NCBI RefSeq assembly: GCF_002592005.1
Contig: NZ_NVQF01000005.1
Location: 51,746-115,745 of the forward strand
DNA from: Mycolicibacterium palauense
GTDB lineage: Bacteria > Actinomycetota > Actinomycetes > Mycobacteriales > Mycobacteriaceae
Length of the DNA stretch: 64,000 nucleotides
Direction of reading: 5' to 3'
Shown here piece by piece: positions 16,758 through 25,205 of the stretch. The translations under genes were made by a program, and so were the position numbers. Each line of letters starts with the position of its first letter. The first letter of the stretch is position 1. The notes beneath the pieces are model-generated. The model was not told the DNA's origin. It searched no databases and saw nothing but the letters and a program-made list of their open reading frames with translations.

Positions 16758-17959
16758 TGCCCCGAAACGTATCCCGCGTACTGGCACTGGTGATCACGGC
16801 CGGGCTGGTGGTGTCCGGTTGTGCCACCGAGGGACTGGCGGACCTGCCCCTTCCGGCGCCGGGGTCCGGCAGCGGCGGCTACACGCTGACCGCCGTCTTC
16901 GCCAACGCGCTGAACCTGCCCGCCCACGCGAAGGTCAAGCTCGCCGGGGCCGATGTGGGGCAGATGGAGTCGATGACCGCCCGCAACTACACCGCGGTGA
17001 CGACCCTGCGGATCATGGACGGCGTGCAGCTTCCACAGGGCAGCACGGCCGAATTGCGTTCGGCGACACCGCTGGGCGATGTGTTCGTGGCCATCAAGCC
17101 GCCGGCCACCGTCGAGGCGAACGCGCCGCTGCTGAGCGACGGCGACACCATCGGCCTGGAACACACCACCTCGGCGGCCACGGTGGAGTCGGTGCTCAGT
17201 TCGGCGGCGATCCTCATCAACGGTGGTGCGGTGCGCAACTTCACCAACATCGTCAACGGCCTGGGCAAGGCGACCGGCGATCAAGGTGACGCGTTCGGCA
17301 CCCTGATCGCCAAGACGACGGACACGCTGGGAACGCTGAACGCGCGTTCGGACCAGATCTCGACGGCGTTGACCGACACCTCGAGGCTGGTGAGCCGGAT
17401 CGAGGCCAAGAACGACGAACTGGGCGACGTCATGTCGAAGGCCGGCCCCGCCACCGAGACCCTGGCATCACACACCACGCAGGTCGCCGATCTCGTCGAA
17501 CAGATCGGTGCCACCACCGAAGAGCTCAGAAAGTTCCCGTCGATCGCCGGCACGGACACCAGCGGGCGCAGTGTGATCGCCGACGCCAACGAGATCGCGC
17601 GGGCGTGGAACGAGGTGGCCCTGGCCCCCGACGCCACGCTGTACTCGCTGAACAGGCTGATGCCGCCCTTCGTCAAATCGATGTCGAGCAATGCGATCTC
17701 CACCCGGGTGAGCATCGACCGACTGGTGCTGGGTTCCATCCCGGATATCGGTTTCGCCGGTGACACCGGGCTGCACGGGCCCAAGCGCTACAACTGGCAT
17801 CAACTCGTGGGCTCGTTGAAGTACACTCTGTTCCGGTTGCAGGAGCGGATCGTGGGCAAGGGGCCGGCGGTGCCGCAGGTGCCCGTGCAGCCCCATCCCA
17901 CCGAACCCGGCCAGGTGCTCCCGGCGCCGCCTCCGCTGCCCGCCGAGGCGCCGCGATGA
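16757..17959 (+). CDS. MceE-type lipoprotein (LprK-like)
   Basis: 400 residues from ATG 16757, sharing one base with the mceD stop. A signal peptide ends in the lipobox VVSGC near residue 22, so the protein should be lipidated, as MceE members are. The Mce domain follows (FANALNLPAHAKVKLAGADV, GQMESMTARNYTAVTTLRI), then helical text and a Pro-rich C-terminal tail (QPHPTEPGQVLPAPPPLPAE). The next gene overlaps by four bases. Confidence 0.9.
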   Translation: MPRNVSRVLALVITAGLVVSGCATEGLADLPLPAPGSGSGGYTLTAVFANALNLPAHAKVKLAGADVGQMESMTARNYTAVTTLRIMDGVQLPQGSTAELRSATPLGDVFVAIKPPATVEANAPLLSDGDTIGLEHTTSAATVESVLSSAAILINGGAVRNFTNIVNGLGKATGDQGDAFGTLIAKTTDTLGTLNARSDQISTALTDTSRLVSRIEAKNDELGDVMSKAGPATETLASHTTQVADLVEQIGATTEELRKFPSIAGTDTSGRSVIADANEIARAWNEVALAPDATLYSLNRLMPPFVKSMSSNAISTRVSIDRLVLGSIPDIGFAGDTGLHGPKRYNWHQLVGSLKYTLFRLQERIVGKGPAVPQVPVQPHPTEPGQVLPAPPPLPAEAPR

Positions 17960-19203
17960 TCGACGAACTGGCCGGCAGGGCCGTGAGCCTGGTGCGGGCC
18001 GGGCACCGCCGGCGTGCCTGGCTGTCGGCGGCGGCGCTGGTGCTGACCCTGGTGGTCGCCGCGGCCTACCTGCTCTTCGGTGCGTTGCGGGTGAATCCCT
18101 TCGAGTCGAGCTACCGGGTCATCGTCGAACTGCCCGAGTCGGCGGGTCTGCTGCCGAACCAGGACGTGACGCTGCGCGGTGTCGCGGTCGGACGTGTGGA
18201 GCGGCTCGACATCACCCCGGACGACGTCGACGCCGTGGTCGACGTGAGGTCCTCGGTGCCGATCCCGGCCTCCAGTGCCGTCCGGGTCTCCGGGCTGTCC
18301 GCGGCCGGCGAGCAGTACATCGACTTCGTCGCCGATTCGTCCTCGGAGCCTTACCTCAGCGACGGCAGCGTGATCGCCCTGGGCCGGGCCACCGTCCCGG
18401 TCAGCCTGGCGCAGCTGCTGGCCGATGCCGACGGCGCCCTGGCCCAGGTCGATCCCGACAAGCTCCTGCTCATCAGGCGGGAGCTGAGCCTGAGCAAGGC
18501 CGGCCCGCAGAAGCTCGCCGACATCATCGACGGTGGCACGTTCCTGCTGTCCACCCTCGACTCGGTGCTGCCCGAGACGGCCAGCGTCCTGCGGACCAGC
18601 CGGGTGGTGCTGAACCTGGCCGCGGACAAGAATGCCGGGATCGCGGTGGCCACCGACAACCTGAGCGCGACCTTCGACGGCGTCAACAGGATGCGGGACG
18701 GCTTCCGGCGGCTGACCGAACAGGGCCCCGGTGCGCTTGCGGCGGTCGACGACCTGTTCACCGACAACTCCGACACGATGGTGCAGCTGCTGGGCAGCCT
18801 CGCCAGCACCGCGCCGCTGCTCTATCTACGGGTGCCGGCGCTGCACGCCCTGTTCCCCGACGACCGCACCTCGGTGCTGGACGCCATCGGCAGCACCATG
18901 CACGACAACGGCCTGTGGGCCACCGGCGACATCTACCCGCGGTACTCCTGCGACTACGGGACGCCGCGGCGGCCACCGTCGTCGGCGGACTACCCCGAAC
19001 CGTTCATGTACACCTACTGCCGCGACGACCACCCGGGCGTCCTGGTCCGGGGCGCCAGGAACGCGCCGCGACCGGCCGGCGACGACACCGCGGGACCGCC
19101 ACCGGGCGCCGACCTGGGTCGGATGACCGACCCGACACCCCAGGGCCGCTACTCGATTCCGACGACCTATGGCGGCCCACCGCCGATCGACCCGCCGCGC
19201 TGA
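17956..19203 (+). CDS. MceF-type substrate-conduit protein
   Basis: 415 residues from ATG 17956, overlapping mceE. N-terminal anchor LSAAALVLTLVVAAAYLLFG, Mce domain VELPESAGLLPNQDVTLRGV and AVGRVERLDITPDDVDAVVD with VSGLSAAGEQYIDFV, then helices. The C-terminal 90 residues hold RYSCDYGTPRRPPSS and YTYCRDDHPGVLVRGARN, cysteines and aromatic residues typical of MceF tails. It completes the A-F set, so the transporter appears fully encoded apart from the ATPase. Confidence 0.88.
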   Translation: MIDELAGRAVSLVRAGHRRRAWLSAAALVLTLVVAAAYLLFGALRVNPFESSYRVIVELPESAGLLPNQDVTLRGVAVGRVERLDITPDDVDAVVDVRSSVPIPASSAVRVSGLSAAGEQYIDFVADSSSEPYLSDGSVIALGRATVPVSLAQLLADADGALAQVDPDKLLLIRRELSLSKAGPQKLADIIDGGTFLLSTLDSVLPETASVLRTSRVVLNLAADKNAGIAVATDNLSATFDGVNRMRDGFRRLTEQGPGALAAVDDLFTDNSDTMVQLLGSLASTAPLLYLRVPALHALFPDDRTSVLDAIGSTMHDNGLWATGDIYPRYSCDYGTPRRPPSSADYPEPFMYTYCRDDHPGVLVRGARNAPRPAGDDTAGPPPGADLGRMTDPTPQGRYSIPTTYGGPPPIDPPR

Positions 19204-19230
19204 CCCGAGCCCGGCACCGTTCCCGAGGAG

Positions 19231-19911
19231 ATGACCGTGACCGTGACGACCCGCAACCACTCCGACACCGACGACACCATGGCCGACGACACCAACCCCG
19301 ACGACACCAACCCCGACGACGCCAACCGCGCCGACGCCAACCCCGACGACGCCACAGACGCCGACGCCGGTCCCGCCGAGACCGCCGACGACCCGGCCGA
19401 GCCGACCGAGGAGCCGGCCCCGGCGCGCCGCCGCTGGCCGCGGCGCGTGCTGGCCGCCGCTCTGGCGGCGATCTTCCTTGCCGCCCTGGCCTCCTCGGGT
19501 TTCCTCGGATGGACGCTGTGGAGGGAACACCAGGTCACGCGGGCGGGGGAGCAGGCACAGGCCGCCGCGGTCCGCTACGCCCAGATTCTGACCAGCATCG
19601 ACTCCACCAAGGTCGACGAGAACTTCGACCAGGTGCTCGACGGGGCGACCGGCGAGTTCAAGGACATGTACTCCCAGTCCAGCATGCAGCTGCGCCAGCT
19701 GCTCATCGACAACAAGGCGACCGCACACGGCGTCGTCGTGGAATCGGCGATCCAGTCCGAATCCCGGGACACGGTGGTGGTGCTGCTGTTCGTCGACCAG
19801 TCGGTCTCCAACGCCAGTGTCCCCGACCCGCGCATCGACCGGAGCCGGATCAAGATGACGATGAAATACGTCGACGGACGCTGGCGCGCCGGCAAAGTGG
19901 AACTCCCCTGA
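19231..19911 (+). CDS. Mce-associated membrane protein
   Basis: 226 residues from ATG 19231, 27 bases after mceF. The first 65 residues are an acidic, repetitive cytosolic tail (Asp/Asn/Pro/Ala units). RRWPRRVLAAALAAIFLAAL begins the single membrane helix, and the outer domain reads QAAAVRYAQILTSIDSTKVD, then FDQVLDGATGEFKDMYSQSS, the hallmark of Mas proteins downstream of mce operons. These proteins are thought to stabilise or accompany the Mce complex. The acidic tail is unusual in its regular repetition. Confidence 0.85.
   Translation: MTVTVTTRNHSDTDDTMADDTNPDDTNPDDANRADANPDDATDADAGPAETADDPAEPTEEPAPARRRWPRRVLAAALAAIFLAALASSGFLGWTLWREHQVTRAGEQAQAAAVRYAQILTSIDSTKVDENFDQVLDGATGEFKDMYSQSSMQLRQLLIDNKATAHGVVVESAIQSESRDTVVVLLFVDQSVSNASVPDPRIDRSRIKMTMKYVDGRWRAGKVELP
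19285..19344 (+). repeat. 15-base coding repeats in the acidic tail of the Mas protein
   Basis: Four in-frame copies of a 15-base unit related to GACGACACCAACCCC (19285, 19300, 19315, 19330) encode DDTNP DDTNP DDANR ADANP. Unit length is a multiple of three, so copy-number change would keep the frame. Confidence 0.75.
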
Positions 19912-19918
19912 TCCTGTG

Positions 19919-19945
19919 ATGGCTTCTATGGCTTCTATGGCTTCT
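19919..19945 (+). repeat. Triple 9-base repeat creating serial ATG starts
   Basis: ATGGCTTCT occurs three times back to back (19919, 19928, 19937), followed by a fourth ATG at 19946. Every copy offers an in-frame start, and no strong Shine-Dalgarno site selects one. Copy-number change would alter the N-terminus without a frameshift. Confidence 0.8.
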
Positions 19946-20770
19946 ATGGGTTTGACGGGTTCGAGGGGTTCGAAGGCGCTCAGGCGGCTCGGCGGTCTGG
20001 CGGCGCTGGCGCTGATGGCCGCCGCGGCGGCATTGAACCCGCCCGCGGCCGCCGCCACCGCCGCGTCGTTCTGTGCCGGGCTGGGCGGTACGTGGGACGA
20101 GACGTACTGCCGGACCTCGGTTCTCTCGGAACGGAACGCGTTGCGCGACATCAAGGTGGCGGTGCCCGCCGAGCTGATCGACGACCCCGCCGCGGGCCCG
20201 GTCCTGCGGGACTACCTGACGACGCTGGTGGGCAACTGGCGCCGGGCGGGCGCCTCGATGGTCGCCGACAGTTTCGGCGAGGCCAACTACCAGATCTTCC
20301 GGCGGGCCGGCACTGTCTCGGCGGTGTTCCGCGAGACGTATCACGCCGACGGACCGGACTTCAACAACGCCTACCGCACCTTCACGTTCGACACCGCCAC
20401 CGGACGGCAACTGCAGCTGGCCGATCTGGTGAAGCCGGGGGTGGACCCGCTCACCGCTATCCCGCCCCTGGCCGAACCGTTCGTGGTCCAGGCTCTCGAC
20501 CGCGCCCCGCCGCAGCACCAGCCGGGTTCCTATCCGTTTCTGGCGGAGCGCTGGACACCGCGGAACGTCTACTCCGGCGGCTACCGTGCCTGGGCGCTGA
20601 CCCCCGACGAACTCGTCCTCTACATGCCGGATTATCCGGTGGCCCATGACACCCCGCTGGACTACACACCGGGTCTCATGCAGTGGTCGATGGACGGCGG
20701 CACGGTGCAGGCCCACATCCCCCTCGGCGTCCTGAGCCCGGTGCTGCGCGGCGGATACGGCGGAGGGTGA
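19919..20770 (+). CDS. Secreted RsiV/DUF3298 (MPT64-like) protein
   Basis: About 283 residues if read from ATG 19919 (a GTG lies one codon before). The N-terminus is MASMASMASMGLTG from a triplicated 9-base unit, followed by LRRLGGLAALALMAAAAALN, a signal peptide cleaved near AAAATAAS. The mature protein has a disulfide-like pair (SFCAGLGGTWDETYCRTS) and the DUF3298/RsiV-like fold region (SVLSERNALRDIKVAVPAEL, then AVFRETYHADGPDFNNAY and WALTPDELVLYMPDYPVA). MPT64-type secreted proteins share this layout. It follows the Mas gene by seven bases and overlaps the next gene by four, so it is a late operon member. Function unknown. Confidence 0.72.
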   Translation: MASMASMASMGLTGSRGSKALRRLGGLAALALMAAAAALNPPAAAATAASFCAGLGGTWDETYCRTSVLSERNALRDIKVAVPAELIDDPAAGPVLRDYLTTLVGNWRRAGASMVADSFGEANYQIFRRAGTVSAVFRETYHADGPDFNNAYRTFTFDTATGRQLQLADLVKPGVDPLTAIPPLAEPFVVQALDRAPPQHQPGSYPFLAERWTPRNVYSGGYRAWALTPDELVLYMPDYPVAHDTPLDYTPGLMQWSMDGGTVQAHIPLGVLSPVLRGGYGGG

Positions 20771-21993
20771 ACCCCGAACGCACCGTCGTGGGGCGTCGCC
20801 GCCCGCGAGACCGCAAGGACCAGATCGCCCGGGTGGCGGCCGAATCCTTCAGCGAACTCGGCTATCACGGCGTGAGCATGCAGGACCTCGCCGGTCGGGT
20901 CGGCGTGACGGCCGCCTCCCTGTATCGCCACTACGACAGCAAGTACGAACTGTTCCGGGCGTCCGTGCTGGGCCTGAGCGAGAAGCTGCTCGCCTGCACC
21001 GCGTTCGTCGACCAGCACGGTGCCGACGGTGTCGCGGCCGAGGAGGCGTGGGACCGCGCGGTGTCGGCGCTGGTCGAGACCACGGTGACCAACCGCAGCA
21101 GCGGTGGGCTGTACCGGTGGGAACGCCGCTACCTCCATGCCGACGACCAGGCGGTCCTCGACGCCCAGATCAAATGCGTCAACGCCCGGCTACAGCGGGT
21201 CCTCGCGCGGTTGCGTCCGGCACTGTCGACGCGGGAACGGCTGATGCTGTCCTCGGCGGTGCTCAGCGTGATCGGCAGCATCACCGACCACCGGGCCCGG
21301 TTGCCCACGGCCCGTATCCACACCACGTTGTCCAGGATCGCCGATGACATCCGCGACACCGACGTTCCGTGCGTCGCCGCGCCGTCGGGCGCTCCGCACT
21401 CGCCCGCCGTCACCAGCGGGGGGGTCGGCGAGTACGAGCGGATCCTGGGTGCGGCGATGCGGCTGTTCGCCGAGCGTGGATACCGTGACACCGGAATGGA
21501 TGACGTCGCGGCGTCGGTCGCCATGGCCGCCTCGGGTCTCTACCGGTTCTTCTCCGGCAAGGGCGCCATCCTCTCGGCGGCCTTCCGGCGGGGAGCCGAC
21601 CGGGTCTCCGGCGACCTGTCGCAGGTCCTCGCCGCCGGGGAGAGCCCCGCGATCGCGCTGGACCGGTTGGTGCACGCCTACGTGCGCCGCTCCTGCGAAG
21701 ATCCCGAACTGGCCTACGTCTACTACGCCGAGCGCACCAACCTGCCGGCCGACGACCGGGCCGCGCTGCACAACATCCAGCGCGCCACCGTCGAGGCCTG
21801 GGCGCGGCTGCTCGGTGCGGCCCGCCCCGAGCTGCTGCCGAACGAGGCCCGGTTCGCCGTGCACGCCGCGTTCTCCATGGTCGTCGACCTCGAGCCGCTG
21901 GTCCGCCACGGCTACGCTCGGGCAGGCCAGGCCCCGCAGCCGGTGCTGCGCCGGCTCATGCAGGCCACCCTGGTCGGGCACGAACCCGGGTGA
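20767..21993 (+). CDS. Tandem-domain TetR regulator (Mce3R-like architecture)
   Basis: 408 residues from GTG 20767, overlapping the previous stop by four bases. It contains two complete TetR units. The first HTH is about 15-60 (DQIARVAAESFSELGYHGVS, GVTAASLYRHYDSKYELF) and the second about 220-265 (YERILGAAMRLFAERGYRDT, AASGLYRFFSGKGAILSA), each followed by a helical ligand domain. M. tuberculosis Mce3R, which represses mce3, has the same two-unit layout and about 406 residues. Its place at the end of the mce operon suggests autoregulation of the operon. It is a family analogue, not proven to be the same gene. Confidence 0.85.
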   Translation: MNPERTVVGRRRPRDRKDQIARVAAESFSELGYHGVSMQDLAGRVGVTAASLYRHYDSKYELFRASVLGLSEKLLACTAFVDQHGADGVAAEEAWDRAVSALVETTVTNRSSGGLYRWERRYLHADDQAVLDAQIKCVNARLQRVLARLRPALSTRERLMLSSAVLSVIGSITDHRARLPTARIHTTLSRIADDIRDTDVPCVAAPSGAPHSPAVTSGGVGEYERILGAAMRLFAERGYRDTGMDDVAASVAMAASGLYRFFSGKGAILSAAFRRGADRVSGDLSQVLAAGESPAIALDRLVHAYVRRSCEDPELAYVYYAERTNLPADDRAALHNIQRATVEAWARLLGAARPELLPNEARFAVHAAFSMVVDLEPLVRHGYARAGQAPQPVLRRLMQATLVGHEPG

Positions 21994-22087
21994 GGCCCAG
22001 CGGTGGCGAAGCCGCCGCCGGCGTGCGAACATCCGGCATTCGAGTCACGGCCACCGGCCACTCCACCGTCTGAATCGCGGTGTCGGC

Positions 22088-22360
22088 TCAGGAGGCCGGC
22101 CGGTGCCGGATTCGGGCCAGCGATTCGCCCAGCTCCCGGTCATAGCCGTACGACGCGATGACGGATTCCACGGCGGCGGTCATCTCCGCCGACAGTGTGT
22201 GGCCGGAGCGGCTCATCGCCTCGAACACCATACGCAGCGCCGGGAGGTAGTCGCCGATACCGAGATGGACGTAGACCTCGGTGGTTTCGGCCGTGGTGAG
22301 CGCCGACCGGGCAAGGTCGACCAGCGTCCATGCGATGTCGGATTCGCCGGAAGCGGGCAT
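22088..22360 (-). CDS. Small hypothetical helical protein
   Basis: A 90-residue frame from ATG 22360 (MPASGESDIAWTLVDLARSA, then GIGDYLPALRMVFEAMSRSG). It is compositionally balanced, predicted soluble and mostly helical, without signal peptide or cysteines. I do not recognise the family. It sits alone between the tandem TetR gene and the DUF305 lipoprotein. Protein-like codon use and lack of a competing frame support it. Confidence 0.5.
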   Translation of the reverse strand: MPASGESDIAWTLVDLARSALTTAETTEVYVHLGIGDYLPALRMVFEAMSRSGHTLSAEMTAAVESVIASYGYDRELGESLARIRHRPAS

Positions 22361-22482
22361 GGACCCATTGTCGGGTTCGCCGGGGCGCGCCGCAGCGCGA
22401 GCCGAGCCGGGAACCGGTCTTCATCGAATCTTCGTAGAACGGCGAGCCAACCCATACCGGTGCCGCGCAGGCTGGACGTGAT

Positions 22483-22494
22483 TCACCCGGGTGA
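22483..22494. promoter_or_regulatory. Perfect 12-base palindrome upstream of the DUF305 gene
   Basis: TCACCCGGGTGA is a perfect palindrome 44 bases before the ATG at 22539. It could be an operator for the neighbouring response regulator or another regulator. GC-rich palindromes arise by chance in this genome, so the call is tentative. Confidence 0.3.
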
Positions 22495-22538
22495 GTTCGG
22501 CGTGGGCCGGGGACCGCCCGTTTGCGAAAGGAAACACG

Positions 22539-23210
22539 ATGCACACCAGTCGGTATGGACTCGCGGCGGCGGTGCTGGCCACCGCCCTGGTGGTGAGTGC
22601 CTGCGGCGGCTCCGGCGACAGCGCCGAGGCGACCTCGCCGTCGCCGGTCACCTCGGCGGCCCCTACCGCCGCCGAGGTGACGGAAGCCGGCAGCGAAACC
22701 CACAACGACGTCGACGTGAACTTCGCGCAGGGCATGATCCCCCACCACGAGCAGGCCGTCGAGATGAGCGACATGGTCCTGGGCAAGAGGGGAATCGACC
22801 CTCGGGTGGTGTCGCTGGCCAACGACATCAAGGACGCGCAGGGCCCGGAGATCCGGCAGATGCAGGACTGGCTGGCCCAGTGGGGTGTCGACACGGCATC
22901 GACCGCGCCCGCCGCGGGCATGCCCGGACACGACATGCCGGGAATGGCCGGGGGGACCATGCCCGGCATGGGGCCCGGCCAGGGCATGATGTCCCAGCAG
23001 GACATGTCCGCCCTGCAGAACGCGCAGGGCGTCGAGGCCAGCCGACTGTTCCTGACCCAGATGATCCAGCACCACAATGGTGCGATCATGATGGCGCAGA
23101 TGGAGATTCAGGGTGGTCAGTTCCCGCCCGCGGTCGAGATGGCGCGGTCGATCAGCTCGAGTCAGCAGCAGGAGATCGCCACCATGCAGGAGATCCTCGC
23201 AACGCTGTGA
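22539..23210 (+). CDS. DUF305 (ferritin-like fold) Met-rich lipoprotein
   Basis: 223 residues from ATG 22539, preceded by AAAGGA at 22527. The signal peptide ends in lipobox VVSAC (Cys22). The DUF305 domain is visible as two histidine-pair motifs, FAQGMIPHHEQAVEMSDM (His69-His70) and LTQMIQHHNGAIMMAQMEI near 178, with QQQEIATMQEIL at the end. Between them lies a Met/Gly-rich insert (AGMPGHDMPGMAGGTMPGMG, GQGMMSQQDM). DUF305 proteins such as CopM bind copper outside the cytoplasm, and Met-rich inserts favour Cu(I). It converges on the two-component genes and probably belongs to their metal-stress response. Confidence 0.85.
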   Translation: MHTSRYGLAAAVLATALVVSACGGSGDSAEATSPSPVTSAAPTAAEVTEAGSETHNDVDVNFAQGMIPHHEQAVEMSDMVLGKRGIDPRVVSLANDIKDAQGPEIRQMQDWLAQWGVDTASTAPAAGMPGHDMPGMAGGTMPGMGPGQGMMSQQDMSALQNAQGVEASRLFLTQMIQHHNGAIMMAQMEIQGGQFPPAVEMARSISSSQQQEIATMQEILATL

Positions 23211-23234
23211 GCACCCACCCCTTGATCACCGGGG

Positions 23235-24425
23235 TCAGGGCTGGCCGGCCGCGGCGAGCGGAAGCGTGACCGTGAACGTCGACCCGCGGCCGGGGCCCGC
23301 GCTGGCGGCCGTGACCGTCCCGCCGTGGGCGGACACCAGTGCCCGGGTGATGGCCAGCCCGATCCCGGCCCCGCCGTGCTCCCGGCTGCGCGACGGGTCG
23401 GCCCGGTAGAACCGCTCGAACACGTGTGGCAGGTGCTCGGCGGCGATACCGTCGCCGGTGTCGATGACGCGCACGACGATGTTTTCGCCGGTCCCGCCGG
23501 TCCCGTCGTTCTGGCCCTCGCGCGCCGCGCACAGCCGCACCGTGCCGCCCGCCGGCGTGTGCCGCAGCGCATTGTCGAGCAGGTTGTTGAGCACCTGGGC
23601 CAGTCGCTGGCGGTCACCCCACAGCGGCGGGAGAGGTGTTCGCGCCTCGCAGAGCAGCGCCACCCCCTTGGCGTCGTAGCCGGCGCGGGCGGCGGCGGCG
23701 CAGCGGGTGGCCAGGTCGGCGACATCGGTGGGCGCGAACACCATCGAGGCCGGGCTCTCCTCGGCGCGGGCCAGCGCGGAGACGTCCTCGGAGAAGCGGA
23801 CGAGGCGGTGGGTCTGGTCGCGTAGCATCGCCGCGGTCTGCGGGGTCAGTGTGCGGACGCCGTCTTCGAGGGCCTCGAGATAGGCCTCCAACACCGCGAC
23901 CGGTGTTCTGATCTCGTGGGCCAGGTCCCCGAAGAGCTGGTGACGGGTCGCCTCGACGGCCTGCAGCCGGGCGGCCATCTGGTTGAACGCCTCGGCCAGG
24001 GCGTCGAAGTCCTCGCCCAGCCGCGGGGGTGACACGCGGGTCTCGTAGCGGCCCTCGGCCACCCCGGTGGCGGCGGCGGCGATCTCGGTGATCGACCGAC
24101 GCAGCCGCCGGCTCACGTACCAGCTGACGGCCAGCGCCGCCAGCATCGACACCGCCAGGGCGCCGCCCATGGCCAGCACGGTGGCGTACCCGTAGGCCTC
24201 CTCGGCATGGAGTTCCTCCATGGAGTTGGCCGGGACGCCGGCGCGGTGCAGGTGCTCACGAAACAGCGGCGGGCCGACGACCGCGGCGACCACCCATGTG
24301 GTGGCCGCCCCGGCGGCCAGCACCAGGACCTGTGCGGCCAGCAGGCGCAGGCCGATTCCGTTGCGGTGCCACGGGGACCGATGCGGCCGGATGCCCGAGG
24401 AGGGCCCCGACGAGGCCGTGGTCAT
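23235..24425 (-). CDS. Sensor histidine kinase
   Basis: 396 residues. TM1 is about 27-51 (LRLLAAQVLVLAAGAATTWV) and TM2 about 80-103, enclosing a short extracytoplasmic sensor of about 30 residues (EHLHRAGVPANSMEELHAEE). A HAMP domain, the DHp box with phospho-acceptor His170 (LFGDLAHEIRTPVAVLEAYL) and the ATPase motifs follow: N-box LAQVLNNLLDNALRHTP, G1 VIDTGDGI, F-box VFERFYRADPSRS and G2 GGAGIGLAITRAL. Its ATG overlaps the stop of the response regulator gene upstream (ATGA), so the two are co-translated. The small sensor with His, Met and Glu could bind metal, but this is inference. Confidence 0.9.
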   Translation of the reverse strand: MTTASSGPSSGIRPHRSPWHRNGIGLRLLAAQVLVLAAGAATTWVVAAVVGPPLFREHLHRAGVPANSMEELHAEEAYGYATVLAMGGALAVSMLAALAVSWYVSRRLRRSITEIAAAATGVAEGRYETRVSPPRLGEDFDALAEAFNQMAARLQAVEATRHQLFGDLAHEIRTPVAVLEAYLEALEDGVRTLTPQTAAMLRDQTHRLVRFSEDVSALARAEESPASMVFAPTDVADLATRCAAAARAGYDAKGVALLCEARTPLPPLWGDRQRLAQVLNNLLDNALRHTPAGGTVRLCAAREGQNDGTGGTGENIVVRVIDTGDGIAAEHLPHVFERFYRADPSRSREHGGAGIGLAITRALVSAHGGTVTAASAGPGRGSTFTVTLPLAAAGQP

Positions 24426-25150
24426 TGCGCGCTGGCCATCCGGTATCCCACGCCGCGCACGGTCGCGATGAACCGGGGGTTGGCGGCGTCGTCACCCAGC
24501 TTGCGGCGCAGGTGCCCGATGTGGACGTCGACGAGATGCTCGTTGCCCACCCACGGTCCGTCGCGCACGATCTCCAGCAGCTGCCGTCGGCTCAGCACCA
24601 CTCCCGGACGCGCCGACAGCGCCTCGAGAAGATCGAACTCGGTGCGGGTCAACAGGATCGGATCGTCGTCGATGCGCACCTCGCGGGCCGCCGTGTTGAT
24701 GCGCAGCGGTCCGAAGACGCGCGGGGGTGCGGCCGACGCGGGCACCTCGGCGGCGCTCATCGACCGCGGCCGCCGCAGCATGGCGCGGACCCGGGCGACC
24801 AGTTCGCGCGGGCTGAACGGCTTGGTGATGTAGTCGTCGGCGCCGACCGTCAGTCCCACGACGGTGTCCAGTTCGGAGTCGCGGGCGGTCAGCATCACGA
24901 CATAGGCGTCGGAGAAGGTGCGCAGTTGCCGGCAGACCTCCAGCCCGTCGATGCCGGGCAGGCCGAGATCGAGGATCACCACGTCGGGGTCCACCTCGCG
25001 CGCGATGGCCACGGCATCCGAACCGTTGGTGGCCACCGTGGCCTCGAACTGTTCGCGCTCCAGGTAGCTGGCGACGACCTCGGCCAGCGGCGCCTCGTCG
25101 TCGACCACCAGCGCCCGGTACCCCTGGCCCGTGCCAGGCGTGTTACTCAT
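24422..25150 (-). CDS. OmpR/PhoB-family response regulator
   Basis: 242 residues from ATG 25150. Receiver domain with Asp17-Asp18 (RALVVDDEAPLAEVV), phosphorylation Asp61 (VVILDLGLPGIDGLEV) and the conserved Lys in DDYITKPFSPRELVARV. The C-terminal winged helix reads LLTRTEFDLLEALSARPG, VVLSRRQLLEIVRDG and VDVHIGHLRRKLGD up to VRGVGYRM. It partners the kinase encoded immediately downstream. It lies 55 bases after the rhodanese lipoprotein gene on the same strand, so the three may form one transcript from a promoter near 25.7 kb. Confidence 0.92.
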   Translation of the reverse strand: MSNTPGTGQGYRALVVDDEAPLAEVVASYLEREQFEATVATNGSDAVAIAREVDPDVVILDLGLPGIDGLEVCRQLRTFSDAYVVMLTARDSELDTVVGLTVGADDYITKPFSPRELVARVRAMLRRPRSMSAAEVPASAAPPRVFGPLRINTAAREVRIDDDPILLTRTEFDLLEALSARPGVVLSRRQLLEIVRDGPWVGNEHLVDVHIGHLRRKLGDDAANPRFIATVRGVGYRMASAQ

Positions 25151-25205
25151 GCGTCCATGGTGCCCCGTCCGGGGGCCGGCGAGCCCCCGGACGCCGGACA
25201 ACGGG

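Noticed and set aside
23217..23235. ACCCC/GGGGT dyad between the DUF305 gene and the kinase gene, as a terminator
   Set aside because: Arms are only five bases with a nine-base loop and no U tract; too weak to call, although a terminator is expected between these convergent genes.
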